64,000 nt of DNA, taken from assembly GCF_018860345.1 (NCBI RefSeq), contig NZ_JAHKPJ010000021.1, positions 478,163-542,162 of the forward strand. The letters run 5' to 3'. Position numbers and translations under genes: made by a program. The notes under the pieces were generated by a model. It did not search any database, had not been told where the DNA came from, and saw only the letters and a list, made by a program, of their open reading frames with translations. This document shows positions 18,260 to 27,353 of this stretch, piece by piece. Numbering within the stretch: position 1 is the first letter of the stretch; every line of letters starts with the position of its first letter. The DNA comes from Psychrosphaera sp. F3M07. Lineage in GTDB: Bacteria > Pseudomonadota > Gammaproteobacteria > Enterobacterales > Alteromonadaceae.

Positions 18260-18421
18260 TTTTCAATTAACTTTAAGGTAATGAGATAATAATTTGGCCT
18301 TCATTATTAATTAACAAATATTCACCAAGCCTTTAAAATATAAGCATTCAAACGTTTTATTAGTTATTGTCATTCATTTATATAGCGTTAGCATTGGTGA
18401 AATAAAATTTGCACAATTATT

Positions 18422-18431
18422 TTGTTAACAA
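18422..18431. promoter_or_regulatory. Palindromic operator TTGTTAACAA upstream of GH50
   Basis: Perfect copy 55 bp before the GH50 ATG, immediately upstream of the predicted -35 hexamer. Confidence 0.7.
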
Positions 18432-18460
18432 TTTTCAATTTACATTATCTTATGTATACT
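18432..18460 (+). promoter_or_regulatory. Probable sigma-70 promoter of GH50
   Basis: TTTTCA (18432-18437), 17-bp spacer, TATACT (18455-18460), then AGGAGA and the ATG. The -35 is poor, so the gene may need an activator or be held by the adjacent operator. Confidence 0.5.
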
Positions 18461-18486
18461 CAGACCAACTCAACAGGAGAATAGTG

Positions 18487-20829
18487 ATGAAAATAATTAA
18501 AAACACAGCATTACTCGCAGTTTTGCTTATACAAGCTTGCGGATCTGAAGTATCAAACAAAAACACGCAAATTAAACCAATACCTAATGAACATATATTG
18601 ACTAAGTTTATCGATTTTAATGCTGAAGATGTTTTAACAAAAACCATTCAGCTTAATCAAACTTCTGCCAAAATTGTTGAAAATCAACTAATTGTAAACT
18701 TTCATTCAAAACAAAATGATTATACCTCTATTTCATTTGTATCTGAACAAGGTTGGGATTGGAGTCATTTTGAAGACTTTAATCTAGCGTTTGATATCTC
18801 AAATCCAGGCCAACGTTCTGTACAAGTTTATTTAGATATAACGGATGGTAATGGTGATAACTACACAAGAAGCGTTAGTATCCCAATTGGTGAAAAAAAT
18901 ACTTATTATGCAAAAATGGCTGGTCATGACTTAGCAACGCCAGACGGCAAAGAAAATGTGGAATTAAACTTTAAATCCGGTTTACGTTCAAATCCTGATA
19001 CTTGGGAATCTAATCAAGTTCAATTTATCTCTTTATGGGGTAAAAAGAATTTAGATGTTTCATCTATAAAAAGAATAACGTTAAGTGTTCAAAGTGCGCT
19101 GCATGACAAAACAATTTCAATTAGTAATATTCGATTAAGAAAAAATCCTACCTTTAATACCCAATTCTTAACTAAAATTGTCGATAAGTATGGCCAAAAT
19201 GCAAAAACTGAGTTTGCCGGTAAGATCCATAATCACGATGAGCTTATCGCGGCAAGAGATGAAGAAATATCTCAATTAAAAGAAAGTTATGATGTTAATA
19301 CTCGGTCTAAGTTTGGTGGTTGGATAAATGGCCCTAAACAAACTGCAACGGGTTATTTCCGAACTGAAAAAATTAATGGCAAATGGTCTCTAGTTGACCC
19401 TGAAGGTTATCCTTACTTTGTTACCGGCCTTGATATTATTCGTCTATCAAATACTTCAACTATGACAGGTTATGATTTTGATCAAGCAACTATAAACCAG
19501 CGCAAAGCGACTGATTTCACTCCAGAGGATTCTCAAAAATTAAACCGCGTCAGTGAAAATGCAATTTCTACACGATTTGTAGCATCTGAATTACGTAGCG
19601 AATTATTTGAGTGGTTGCCTAAATATGATGAACCTTTAGGTAAACATTACGGCTATAGAAGAAGTGCTCATTCAGGCCCGTTAAAACATGGCGAAACCTT
19701 TAGTTTTTACTCTGCCAATTTGGAACGTAAATATAGTGACATGAACCAAGATAACCCAGATCTAGACTTCATGGACATGTGGCAAGAAGTTACTATAAAA
19801 CGTATGTTAACTTGGGGATTCACATCGTTTGGTAATTGGACTGATCCTATGTTTTACCAAAATAACCGGGTGCCTTACTTCGCTAACGGTTGGATAATTG
19901 GTGATTTCAAAACCGTTTCTTCTGGCAACGATTTCTGGGCACCATTACCTGATGTATTTGATCCTAAGTTTGAAGAACGCGCTATGTTCACATTAAAACA
20001 AGTTGCAGATGAAGTGAAAGGTAACCCTTGGTGTGTTGGTGTATTTGTTGATAACGAAATGAGCTTAGGTCGTTCTGAAAGCAACGCAGCTCATTATGGC
20101 ATTGCCTTACATACATTAAAGCGTGACGGTAAAAACGTTCCAACTAAAGCTGAATTCACCCGTTTGATGAAAAACAAATATGGTTCAATTGATAACTTAA
20201 ATAAAAAGTGGAATACCAATATCAAAAATTGGCAATCCTTTAACGCTGGTGTTGAAGGCGATGTTAATGTTCCTGCTCAGTTAGAAGACTTTTCAATTAT
20301 GTTAAGTGCTTATGCGGATAAATATTTTGCTACGGTTAAAAAAGCAAAAGACAGATACTTGCCTAACCACATGTATATGGGGGCACGATTCCCAGACTGG
20401 GGCATGCCAAAAGAAGCAGTTGAAGCATCTGCCAAACACGTAGATGTGATCAGCTTTAATGTCTATAAAGAAGGTTTAGTTCCATCTAAATGGAAGTTCA
20501 TGGAAAAAATTGACATGCCTGCAATCGTCGGTGAATGGCACAATGGTGCAAGCGACTCTGGGTTATTCCATCCAGGTTTGATTCACGCATCATCACAAGA
20601 AGACCGTGGGGTTATGTACAAGGATTATATGCATTCCGTTATCGACAACCCATATTTTGTAGGTGCGCATTGGTTCCAGTATATGGACTCTCCTATTACA
20701 GGACGTGCATATGATGGCGAAAATTATAACGTTGGTTTTATTAACGTTACCGACACACCATATAAACCGATAGTAAAAGCGGCTAAAGAAATAAATGAAG
20801 AGATGTACTTACGTCGATTTAAAAAATAA
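18487..20829 (+). CDS. GH50 exo-beta-agarase, lipoprotein
   Basis: A 780-residue lipoprotein (LLIQACGSE lipobox; AGGAGA 6 bp before ATG 18487). Residues about 35-225 form a CBM-like beta-sandwich, and about 260-780 a (beta/alpha)8 barrel with the GH50 sequence GYFRTEKINGKWSLVDPEG and TGLDIIRLSNTS. The acid/base glutamate is E524 in VDNEMS and the nucleophile E683 in VGEWHNG, the same arrangement as in the characterised GH50 agarase Aga50D. GH50 enzymes usually release neoagarobiose from agar chain ends. The monocistronic unit has its own operator, promoter and downstream hairpin. Activity on porphyran-derived oligomers cannot be excluded. Confidence 0.9.
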   Translation: MKIIKNTALLAVLLIQACGSEVSNKNTQIKPIPNEHILTKFIDFNAEDVLTKTIQLNQTSAKIVENQLIVNFHSKQNDYTSISFVSEQGWDWSHFEDFNLAFDISNPGQRSVQVYLDITDGNGDNYTRSVSIPIGEKNTYYAKMAGHDLATPDGKENVELNFKSGLRSNPDTWESNQVQFISLWGKKNLDVSSIKRITLSVQSALHDKTISISNIRLRKNPTFNTQFLTKIVDKYGQNAKTEFAGKIHNHDELIAARDEEISQLKESYDVNTRSKFGGWINGPKQTATGYFRTEKINGKWSLVDPEGYPYFVTGLDIIRLSNTSTMTGYDFDQATINQRKATDFTPEDSQKLNRVSENAISTRFVASELRSELFEWLPKYDEPLGKHYGYRRSAHSGPLKHGETFSFYSANLERKYSDMNQDNPDLDFMDMWQEVTIKRMLTWGFTSFGNWTDPMFYQNNRVPYFANGWIIGDFKTVSSGNDFWAPLPDVFDPKFEERAMFTLKQVADEVKGNPWCVGVFVDNEMSLGRSESNAAHYGIALHTLKRDGKNVPTKAEFTRLMKNKYGSIDNLNKKWNTNIKNWQSFNAGVEGDVNVPAQLEDFSIMLSAYADKYFATVKKAKDRYLPNHMYMGARFPDWGMPKEAVEASAKHVDVISFNVYKEGLVPSKWKFMEKIDMPAIVGEWHNGASDSGLFHPGLIHASSQEDRGVMYKDYMHSVIDNPYFVGAHWFQYMDSPITGRAYDGENYNVGFINVTDTPYKPIVKAAKEINEEMYLRRFKK

Positions 20830-20839
20830 TTGTTAACAA
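20830..20839. promoter_or_regulatory. Palindromic operator TTGTTAACAA after GH50, upstream of gntR
   Basis: Perfect copy beginning right after the GH50 stop and 187 bp upstream of the GntR gene. With the variant at 20946 it suggests autoregulation. Confidence 0.55.
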
Positions 20840-20874
20840 AATATTCATATATAAAGAAATATATGCTAATTAAT

Positions 20875-20906
20875 GAGAGTAGGAAGAAGCGCATTCATCT
20901 ACTCTC
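20875..20906 (+). terminator. Probable terminator after GH50
   Basis: GAGAGTAG/CTACTCTC stem with a 16-nt loop followed by CTTTAATTT. The T run is imperfect. Confidence 0.5.
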
Positions 20907-20945
20907 CTTTAATTTCAAGGTGTTATTGTTTTTCGAATGTGTTCT

Positions 20946-20955
20946 TTGTAAACAA
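20946..20955. promoter_or_regulatory. Variant operator TTGTAAACAA upstream of gntR
   Basis: One mismatch from the locus operator, 71 bp before the GntR start. Confidence 0.4.
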
Positions 20956-21026
20956 TAAAACATGAATCAATTGCAAATTATTGGCTATTAATTACAATGT
21001 GATTATATCTGAAAATAGGAATCTTT

Positions 21027-21641
21027 ATGGCTAATGCACGAGCGCCAAAAATTTTATCGGTAAAAGACCAAATAGCTGAGCAATTACGCTCTGATATCAT
21101 TGCAGGTGAATTAGCGCCAAATACAAAATTAAACGAAAAGGAATTAGCTGAACGTTTTGGTTTATCTCGAGGACCAATTAGGGATGTAATTCTACAATTA
21201 ACTAAAGAAGGTTTATTAATTGCTAAAAACAACTGCGGCGCTTCTGTAAACAGTGTTTTAGAACCTAAGTTGCAAAAGTTAATGATCAAACTTCGTCGCG
21301 AAATCGAAGTGTTTGCTATTGAACAACTCAAAGATAAATTAACTCAAAATGACTTTAATGAACTAGAAGCCATATTAAATGATCTACAAAGTGCATTTGA
21401 AAACAGTGACTTCACAGAAGTAACTAAAATAGACATTTCTTTCCATAACTACCTGATCAATAAAGCAGGTGGAGATGAACTGGTTAACATTTGGTATCCA
21501 TATGTTATGCGTATGAGGTTAAACTATAAACGTATTACCACAGGTCAAGAGTGTGTAAATGAACATAGAGTTATTTTAGATGCCCTTAAATCTGGTGATT
21601 TAAGCAAAGCAACAAAAGCCATTAAAGCTAACATCAAGTGA
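21027..21641 (+). CDS. GntR-family (FadR subfamily) transcriptional regulator
   Basis: A 204-residue regulator. Residues about 10-75 are the winged helix-turn-helix (DIIAGELAPNTKLNEKELAE, then RFGLSRGPIRDVILQLTKEG), and about 85-204 an alpha-helical FCD ligand domain with the D...H...H metal-type residues (TKIDISFHNYL, NEHRVILDAL). AGGA lies 7 bp before ATG 21027. It stands alone between the GH50 and the GH86 operon, closed by its own terminator. Operators of this subfamily have the form TNGT-N(2-3)-ACNA, and TTGTTAACAA fits with a two-base centre, like the UxuR/ExuR sites. It is therefore the best candidate for the locus-wide regulator, probably responding to a galactan-derived sugar or acid. 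Confidence 0.85.
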   Translation: MANARAPKILSVKDQIAEQLRSDIIAGELAPNTKLNEKELAERFGLSRGPIRDVILQLTKEGLLIAKNNCGASVNSVLEPKLQKLMIKLRREIEVFAIEQLKDKLTQNDFNELEAILNDLQSAFENSDFTEVTKIDISFHNYLINKAGGDELVNIWYPYVMRMRLNYKRITTGQECVNEHRVILDALKSGDLSKATKAIKANIK

Positions 21642-21662
21642 TTTGTTCATTCATAAAAATTC

Positions 21663-21690
21663 AAAAAAGCCCTGTTCTACAGGGTTTTTT
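21663..21690 (+). terminator. Rho-independent terminator of gntR
   Basis: AAGCCCTG-TTCTA-CAGGGTTTTTT, 22 bp beyond the GntR stop. Confidence 0.85.
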
Positions 21691-21749
21691 ATTATCTACT
21701 CCTCAGCTTTAACTCCATTAATTATTACAATCACCACTTACATTGCACA

Positions 21750-21759
21750 TTGTTAACAA
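21750..21759. promoter_or_regulatory. Palindromic operator TTGTTAACAA upstream of the GH86 operon
   Basis: Perfect copy 74 bp before the FG-GAP lipoprotein gene, followed 7 bp later by a partial copy (ATTAACAAGG). Confidence 0.65.
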
Positions 21760-21823
21760 AATACTATTAACAAGGTGTTTTTTATTATATGGTTAATATC
21801 TGTTTTGTTACGGATATTTAATA

Positions 21824-24800
21824 ATGTGTAAAATAAATAATATATTTCTCAAAGTAAGTAAAAAAATAATTATTGGCGCCCTGTTAGCTTCTACAATCAC
21901 AGCTTGTACAGAGCGCAGTTTAGCCATTCAATCTAAGGTTATCTCCCCTAACTTACCTTTTACCATTAATTACAATGTTAAAGATTCGTTGACAAAGAAA
22001 GTGATCATCGACCTCGACAATCCCAATAATTATGCAAGCTTTAGCTTATATGCGAATGGAAAGTTATTAATAGATAATTTAAATATCCCCGCTAAAGGCC
22101 GCCAAACCGTTAATGTATTGATTCGATTTGATACATTAAAAGAACAAAAACTCAGCTTATCATCGAATAATGCCGAGCTTGTGATCCACAGCTTAATATT
22201 CGAAGACATTGATAATATACAAATCCCTAATTATCAGGACATTTCTATTCAAGCCGGAATAGATAAAGATAATTCGATTAAATACGGCGGCCCTACAGTG
22301 GCTGATATCGATAATGATGGTGATTATGACTTTATCGTCAATAACCATAACCAACAAAGCAGTAAATTGTACTGGAACAACGGCGATGGCACTGTCACTA
22401 AACACGATAAAAACTTAGCTCGTTGGTTTATGCATGACTTACACGGTACTGCTGTTGGTGATTATGATAATGATGGAGATCTTGATCTTGTTGTCACTCA
22501 AGGTGGTGGCAACGGTAAAGACCCATCAAAAGCTAATTTTTATAGCAACTCTAATGGCACTTTAGTATTAACTACGGGTGATGTTGGTATTACAAAAGGC
22601 GGACGTGGACGCGGAGCAAAATGGTCAGATTTAGATAAAGATGGTGATCTAGACTTAATGTTGATCAACGAAACCAGCTTGGCAGGATCTAAACCACAGC
22701 ACTTTTTCCATGAAAATTTAGGTGATGGCACATTTAAACCAAGACAAATAAATGGCTTGCAAGACCAACATCAATCTAGAGCGCTAATCACTGATATTAA
22801 TAATGACCAAGTCGATGACATCGTTCTATTTGGGCCTTTGTCAGTATGGATAGGTAATGGTGACTTTACCTTTACTGATATTACGGCTCAATTACCTGCA
22901 CATATCACTAATTTAAAAGGGATTATGGCAGTAACGGATATCGATATTGATAATGATGGCGACCTAGATTTATACCTCGCTAGAGGCAAAGAGTTTGAAG
23001 GCGGATTTGGTGAAAGCCCATCCCTCGATCATGACCCTATTACCAAAGAGTTATCCATTAAACCTCGCGGTTATAAAGGTACAGATGCATTTGACTTTCA
23101 AGCTGATGGCGAGGTGAAACTTCATAGTTATTACTATCTTGCACAAGGTACGTTTAGAGGAAAAGACTACCCTGTTTTTTTAGGCAAGAACAAATCAAAA
23201 CAACGTTTAGCTAATGGCGAAGAGCTTATATTTAACCAAGCTCAATCACAAGGTTGGCCTGATGATATTAGTAATAATGGCATTTACTTTGGACACATTA
23301 AAAATGGACAATGGAAAGCTGCATTAGTACGGGACGGGGATATCTTTTGGGGCTTCAATTTTAGTATGTCTGGCGTTAATTCAGTCACGCCTGAATTTGA
23401 GCCAGAAAATAGAAATAGCCAAGACATTTTACTTAGAAATGACGGTGGTCGCTTTACCGATGTGACTGATATGTGGAACATACCTAAGGGCGTTAACTCC
23501 CTTGGTGTCACAGTCGGCGACTTCAATAACGACAGCTTTCAAGACTTATTTGTATATCGTTGGGGCAATATAAATAAACGTATCTCTGACTATATGCTCC
23601 TCAATGACGGAAACGGTCAATTCCAAACAGTGACAATGCATGGTGCTAACGATGTAGGGGGCCCAGGTAATGGCGATATGGGACAAGCCTTTGATTTTGA
23701 CCTTGATGGTGATGTCGATTTATTAAATGGCAGCGAAGGCGGTCAATGGTATTTATACGCTAACGAACAAGCTAATGCTCAGTCAACAAATAACAACTAC
23801 GCTTTAGTTGAAGTAGGTTACTCCCCTATTTCCAACATAGATGCAATTTCAGCTCAAGTTACAATTAAAACAACTAATGGTCAGTATACAAAACGAGTTG
23901 GCTCAGCTGGTGCTATTTTCTCACAGAGCTTATTAAACATAGTGCATTTTGGTTTAGGTGATGCAGATAACATCGAAACTATCGTTATTAAATGGCGTAA
24001 TGGTGAAACCGTTGAATTTACTGACAAATCAGTTAACTCATTGTTTAGCAGTAATAAACTGGACCCATCCAATATTCAAATCGTAGCCAATGATAATAAG
24101 ATTAGAATTGGATCTACTTTGCAACTTAAAACCAATATTACTCCAGACAATGCAAATAACGACGTAACTTGGTCTAGCTCTGATGACACTATCGTTAGCG
24201 TTGATCAAAAAGGCCTAGCTAAAGGTATGAACAATAACATTAGTAAAGCTGGACAAAGTGCGACTGTGACCGTTTCCAGTAATACAAATAATATTTCAGC
24301 GTCAACCGAACTAACGTTAGTGGATTGGTTCCCTAATCCAATTAAATCAGTTTCATTACAAACACCTTCAAGTACTCTCATTACTGGGCAAAAGCTGCAA
24401 TTAAACAACACTGTATTACCAGAAGATGCTGACGACCAAACATTAGTGTGGTCTAGTTCTAACAAGCAAGTGGCTACCGTTAATAAGATAGGTGTTGTGA
24501 CGGCAATAAGCTCAGGAGAAACCACTATTGTAGTTACTTCAGCCAAAGACACTTCTATTAAAGATCAGCTTACTATTTCAGTACAGCCGTATATTGCCCC
24601 CTATATCAAGATTAAAAATGCCAATGAATTTACTAACAAAAATATTCCTGTAGGCAGTGATATCACTTTAAATGTTGAATATCACGCGGGCACAGGAAAC
24701 CAAGTAATCTCCTCAGACGAAGGTGGTATTCGTTTTTGGTTACGTCATTTTAAATCAAAATGGATACCGGTTAAGGATATAACTCTCATAGATCCTAGTG

Positions 24801-24976
24801 TGTTAAAGACTGAGTCAGGTTCATCCACTATGACTATTTCCTTAGCGGATTTAATGCCAACTAATGAGTTACCTCAAGGCCAGTTTTATCAATTAAGAGC
24901 TTCGTTTGTTTCAAGTAATGGCAGCATGTACGACGCCACTATTTACCCTTTAAATCTCACTAAAAATAATAAATAG
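21824..24976 (+). CDS. FG-GAP/VCBS-repeat, ASPIC/UnbV and Big2-domain lipoprotein
   Basis: A 1050-residue lipoprotein (STITACTER lipobox). Residues about 140-640 hold FG-GAP propeller repeats with calcium-loop sequences such as DIDNDGDYD, DYDNDGDLD, DLDKDGDLD, DFNNDSFQD and DFDLDGDVD. About 660-740 is an ASPIC/UnbV domain (GLGDADNIETIVIKWRNG). About 760-925 holds two bacterial Ig-like group 2 domains (each with WSSS...VA/VD), and about 930-1050 an unassigned beta domain. First gene of the large operon, 20 bp before the PhoD-like gene. The build suggests a calcium-stabilised surface protein that binds or presents glycan; no catalytic site is evident. Function is inferred only from context. Confidence 0.75.
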   Translation: MCKINNIFLKVSKKIIIGALLASTITACTERSLAIQSKVISPNLPFTINYNVKDSLTKKVIIDLDNPNNYASFSLYANGKLLIDNLNIPAKGRQTVNVLIRFDTLKEQKLSLSSNNAELVIHSLIFEDIDNIQIPNYQDISIQAGIDKDNSIKYGGPTVADIDNDGDYDFIVNNHNQQSSKLYWNNGDGTVTKHDKNLARWFMHDLHGTAVGDYDNDGDLDLVVTQGGGNGKDPSKANFYSNSNGTLVLTTGDVGITKGGRGRGAKWSDLDKDGDLDLMLINETSLAGSKPQHFFHENLGDGTFKPRQINGLQDQHQSRALITDINNDQVDDIVLFGPLSVWIGNGDFTFTDITAQLPAHITNLKGIMAVTDIDIDNDGDLDLYLARGKEFEGGFGESPSLDHDPITKELSIKPRGYKGTDAFDFQADGEVKLHSYYYLAQGTFRGKDYPVFLGKNKSKQRLANGEELIFNQAQSQGWPDDISNNGIYFGHIKNGQWKAALVRDGDIFWGFNFSMSGVNSVTPEFEPENRNSQDILLRNDGGRFTDVTDMWNIPKGVNSLGVTVGDFNNDSFQDLFVYRWGNINKRISDYMLLNDGNGQFQTVTMHGANDVGGPGNGDMGQAFDFDLDGDVDLLNGSEGGQWYLYANEQANAQSTNNNYALVEVGYSPISNIDAISAQVTIKTTNGQYTKRVGSAGAIFSQSLLNIVHFGLGDADNIETIVIKWRNGETVEFTDKSVNSLFSSNKLDPSNIQIVANDNKIRIGSTLQLKTNITPDNANNDVTWSSSDDTIVSVDQKGLAKGMNNNISKAGQSATVTVSSNTNNISASTELTLVDWFPNPIKSVSLQTPSSTLITGQKLQLNNTVLPEDADDQTLVWSSSNKQVATVNKIGVVTAISSGETTIVVTSAKDTSIKDQLTISVQPYIAPYIKIKNANEFTNKNIPVGSDITLNVEYHAGTGNQVISSDEGGIRFWLRHFKSKWIPVKDITLIDPSVLKTESGSSTMTISLADLMPTNELPQGQFYQLRASFVSSNGSMYDATIYPLNLTKNNK

Positions 24977-24996
24977 AATAAATTTAGGATAACGAT

Positions 24997-27348
24997 ATGA
25001 AACGTAGAGAATTTATAAAATATACAGTAGGTCTTGCAGGCATAGCCGCTGTTTCACCTTGGATAACTGCCTGCGCGCGTAAAAAAGCCAACATTAGCGG
25101 CCTAACCGCAGTTGAACCTATTGCGATACAAACTAAACGAAATTGGCTCGGTAAAGCATATTGGGGTAACCGATTGCAAGATTGGCAAGTAAATAACGGT
25201 AGAATTGAATGTTTGAATGGCCAACGTACATGGGAAGTTAGAACCGTTTCGTTATTAACTCGTCGCTTAATTGATAATAACGAAAGCGGCCGGATAAGAG
25301 TAAAACTCGGTAAAATTGATATCAATAAAGCTGGCTTTGCTGGTTTTCTAATTGGTGTAGGTCAAGGTCAATTAGATCAAAAAGGCTGTGCAATTGTTCA
25401 ACGTGCATCAGGAGTTGGTGGTGGATTGATGGCTGTGATTGACGATCAGGGACAACTGTCATTTAAAGACTTCAGTGCAGCTACAAATACGTTAAATTTT
25501 GAAACACTAGTGAATTCTACCCAAGCAAAAATTAAAAAGGTCAGAAGCCAATCCATAATATTAGATTGCCAAATGGACCCTATTGGCGTTGATACTTATC
25601 AAATTCGCCTGACAGCATTTGATGCAGACAGTAATAAGGAATTAGGTTTTGCTGTATTACCAAAAATTGAAGCCAAGGTGCTGCAAGGAGGTATTTCTTT
25701 ATTATCATCTCCGCCAAAAGGCAAAGACGGCGCTAGATGGTGGTTTGCAGATGTAGAAACATCAGGGAGCAAGATTGCACATCTCAATGAGTATGAATTA
25801 GGTCCAGTTATGGGTTGTATGTATTCGTTAAATAGAGACGTGTTAAAACTCACTGCGCAATTAATGCCTATAGATTTATCGACAAATAAACAGGTTAGGC
25901 TCGACTATAAAAAGGTCAATGACAACGTTTGGACTCAAGGCCCTGTAAGTAACATTGAAGAAGGGTTTGTGGGATTATTTAGAGTTACAAACTGGCAATA
26001 TCAGCAAGAGTTTGAGTATCGTATTGTGTTTGCTGATAACGAGAGCGAAACACTATACTCTGGCCGTATTGTGAAAGATCCTGAGAAAGAAAAAGAGCTT
26101 AATATAGCGCTTTATTCTTGTATTATTCCTACATCAAAAAGCTTAGATGCTGTGGAATACACCAAATTACACCCTAAAGAAAAGATACTAGGTAGGTATA
26201 CCAAAGAGAACATCTTATTCCCACATTCAGAGTTAGTTAAAAACTGTGACAGCCACCAACCAGACTTATATCTATTTGTAGGTGACCAATACTATGAAAC
26301 CTACCCTACCCGTCACGGCAACCATACCAAGGACGCTAAATTAGATACATTATACCGTTGGTATTTATGGTACTGGACTTTCGCTGATGCCATCTCTAAT
26401 CGGCCAAGTATTATGTTGGTAGATGACCACGACATACTGCAAGGTAATTTATGGGGCAATGAAGGTATAGACTCCAACACCTTAAAAGAAGAAGACGGTG
26501 GTTATAAATGGGATAAATCTTTAGTACGTATGGTTTACCGTTGCCAACATGGTCACAACCCTGATCCATATGACCCAACGCCTATTCGCCACAACATTCC
26601 CGTTGCTTATGGTAATTTTGTGTACGGTGGTGTTGACTTTGCGATTGTTGAAGACCGAAAGTTTAAAACTCCACCTAACTATAAAATGGACATATTGAAC
26701 ACAAAAGGTGAGTTATTAGGGAAACGCCAAGAAACATTTTTAGCTGACTGGAAAGACATGAATCCAGGATTACCTAAAGTGTGTATTACTGCTTCCGTTT
26801 GGGGTAATCCACAAACTGGTGCTGATGGCAAACCATTAAACGATTACGATTCTAATGGTTACCCAAGAGACGGCCGCGACCGAGCAGTTAAACTTGTATC
26901 CGACGCAAAAGCTCTAGTACTAGCAGGTGATCAGCACTTGGGGATGGTCACGCAACAAGGTATCAAAAGTTATGATGACGGTGCCACCTTCTTTGCTGGC
27001 CCGGCAGGCGCAGCTTTTTGGCAGCGTTGGTTTGAGGGACAAGGAAAGCTAAAGAACTCAATTAATGGCGATGTAAACACAGGAGATTTTATCGACACAT
27101 TTGGAAATAAAATGCGAGTGATGGCCGTTGCTAATCCGAAAATCAGTCATGCAGAATTCCAGAGTGGTACGACTGTTTCTTGGGGCAAATTTATCGCTGA
27201 CAGAAGACTAAAAACTGAGGGGTATGGGCTAGTTAAAGTTAATCATCAAACCAAGCAGTTTACCTTGGAATCATGGGAACACAATGCTAACCCAGCAAAA
27301 GATAAACCTATGTCAGGTTGGCCAGTGACAGTTCCATTTAAGGTGTAA
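24997..27348 (+). CDS. PhoD-like metallophosphatase, Tat-exported lipoprotein
   Basis: A 783-residue paralogue of the truncated gene at 1-1213. The N-terminus MKRREFIKYTVG is a twin-arginine signal ending in a lipobox (WITACARK). About 45-260 is a lectin-like region, about 270-360 an Ig/fibronectin-like segment, and about 365-760 the PhoD metallophosphatase core with VGDQYYE, MLVDDHDILQGNLWG and LAGDQHLGM as metal ligands. Placed between the FG-GAP lipoprotein and GH86, 5 bp before the latter, in an operon with two sulfatases. PhoD enzymes hydrolyse phosphodi/monoesters with Fe/Ca; a role on decorated algal glycan or on phosphate scavenging is possible. The domain is clear, the substrate unknown. 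Confidence 0.82.
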   Translation: MKRREFIKYTVGLAGIAAVSPWITACARKKANISGLTAVEPIAIQTKRNWLGKAYWGNRLQDWQVNNGRIECLNGQRTWEVRTVSLLTRRLIDNNESGRIRVKLGKIDINKAGFAGFLIGVGQGQLDQKGCAIVQRASGVGGGLMAVIDDQGQLSFKDFSAATNTLNFETLVNSTQAKIKKVRSQSIILDCQMDPIGVDTYQIRLTAFDADSNKELGFAVLPKIEAKVLQGGISLLSSPPKGKDGARWWFADVETSGSKIAHLNEYELGPVMGCMYSLNRDVLKLTAQLMPIDLSTNKQVRLDYKKVNDNVWTQGPVSNIEEGFVGLFRVTNWQYQQEFEYRIVFADNESETLYSGRIVKDPEKEKELNIALYSCIIPTSKSLDAVEYTKLHPKEKILGRYTKENILFPHSELVKNCDSHQPDLYLFVGDQYYETYPTRHGNHTKDAKLDTLYRWYLWYWTFADAISNRPSIMLVDDHDILQGNLWGNEGIDSNTLKEEDGGYKWDKSLVRMVYRCQHGHNPDPYDPTPIRHNIPVAYGNFVYGGVDFAIVEDRKFKTPPNYKMDILNTKGELLGKRQETFLADWKDMNPGLPKVCITASVWGNPQTGADGKPLNDYDSNGYPRDGRDRAVKLVSDAKALVLAGDQHLGMVTQQGIKSYDDGATFFAGPAGAAFWQRWFEGQGKLKNSINGDVNTGDFIDTFGNKMRVMAVANPKISHAEFQSGTTVSWGKFIADRRLKTEGYGLVKVNHQTKQFTLESWEHNANPAKDKPMSGWPVTVPFKV

Positions 27349-27353
27349 ACAAC

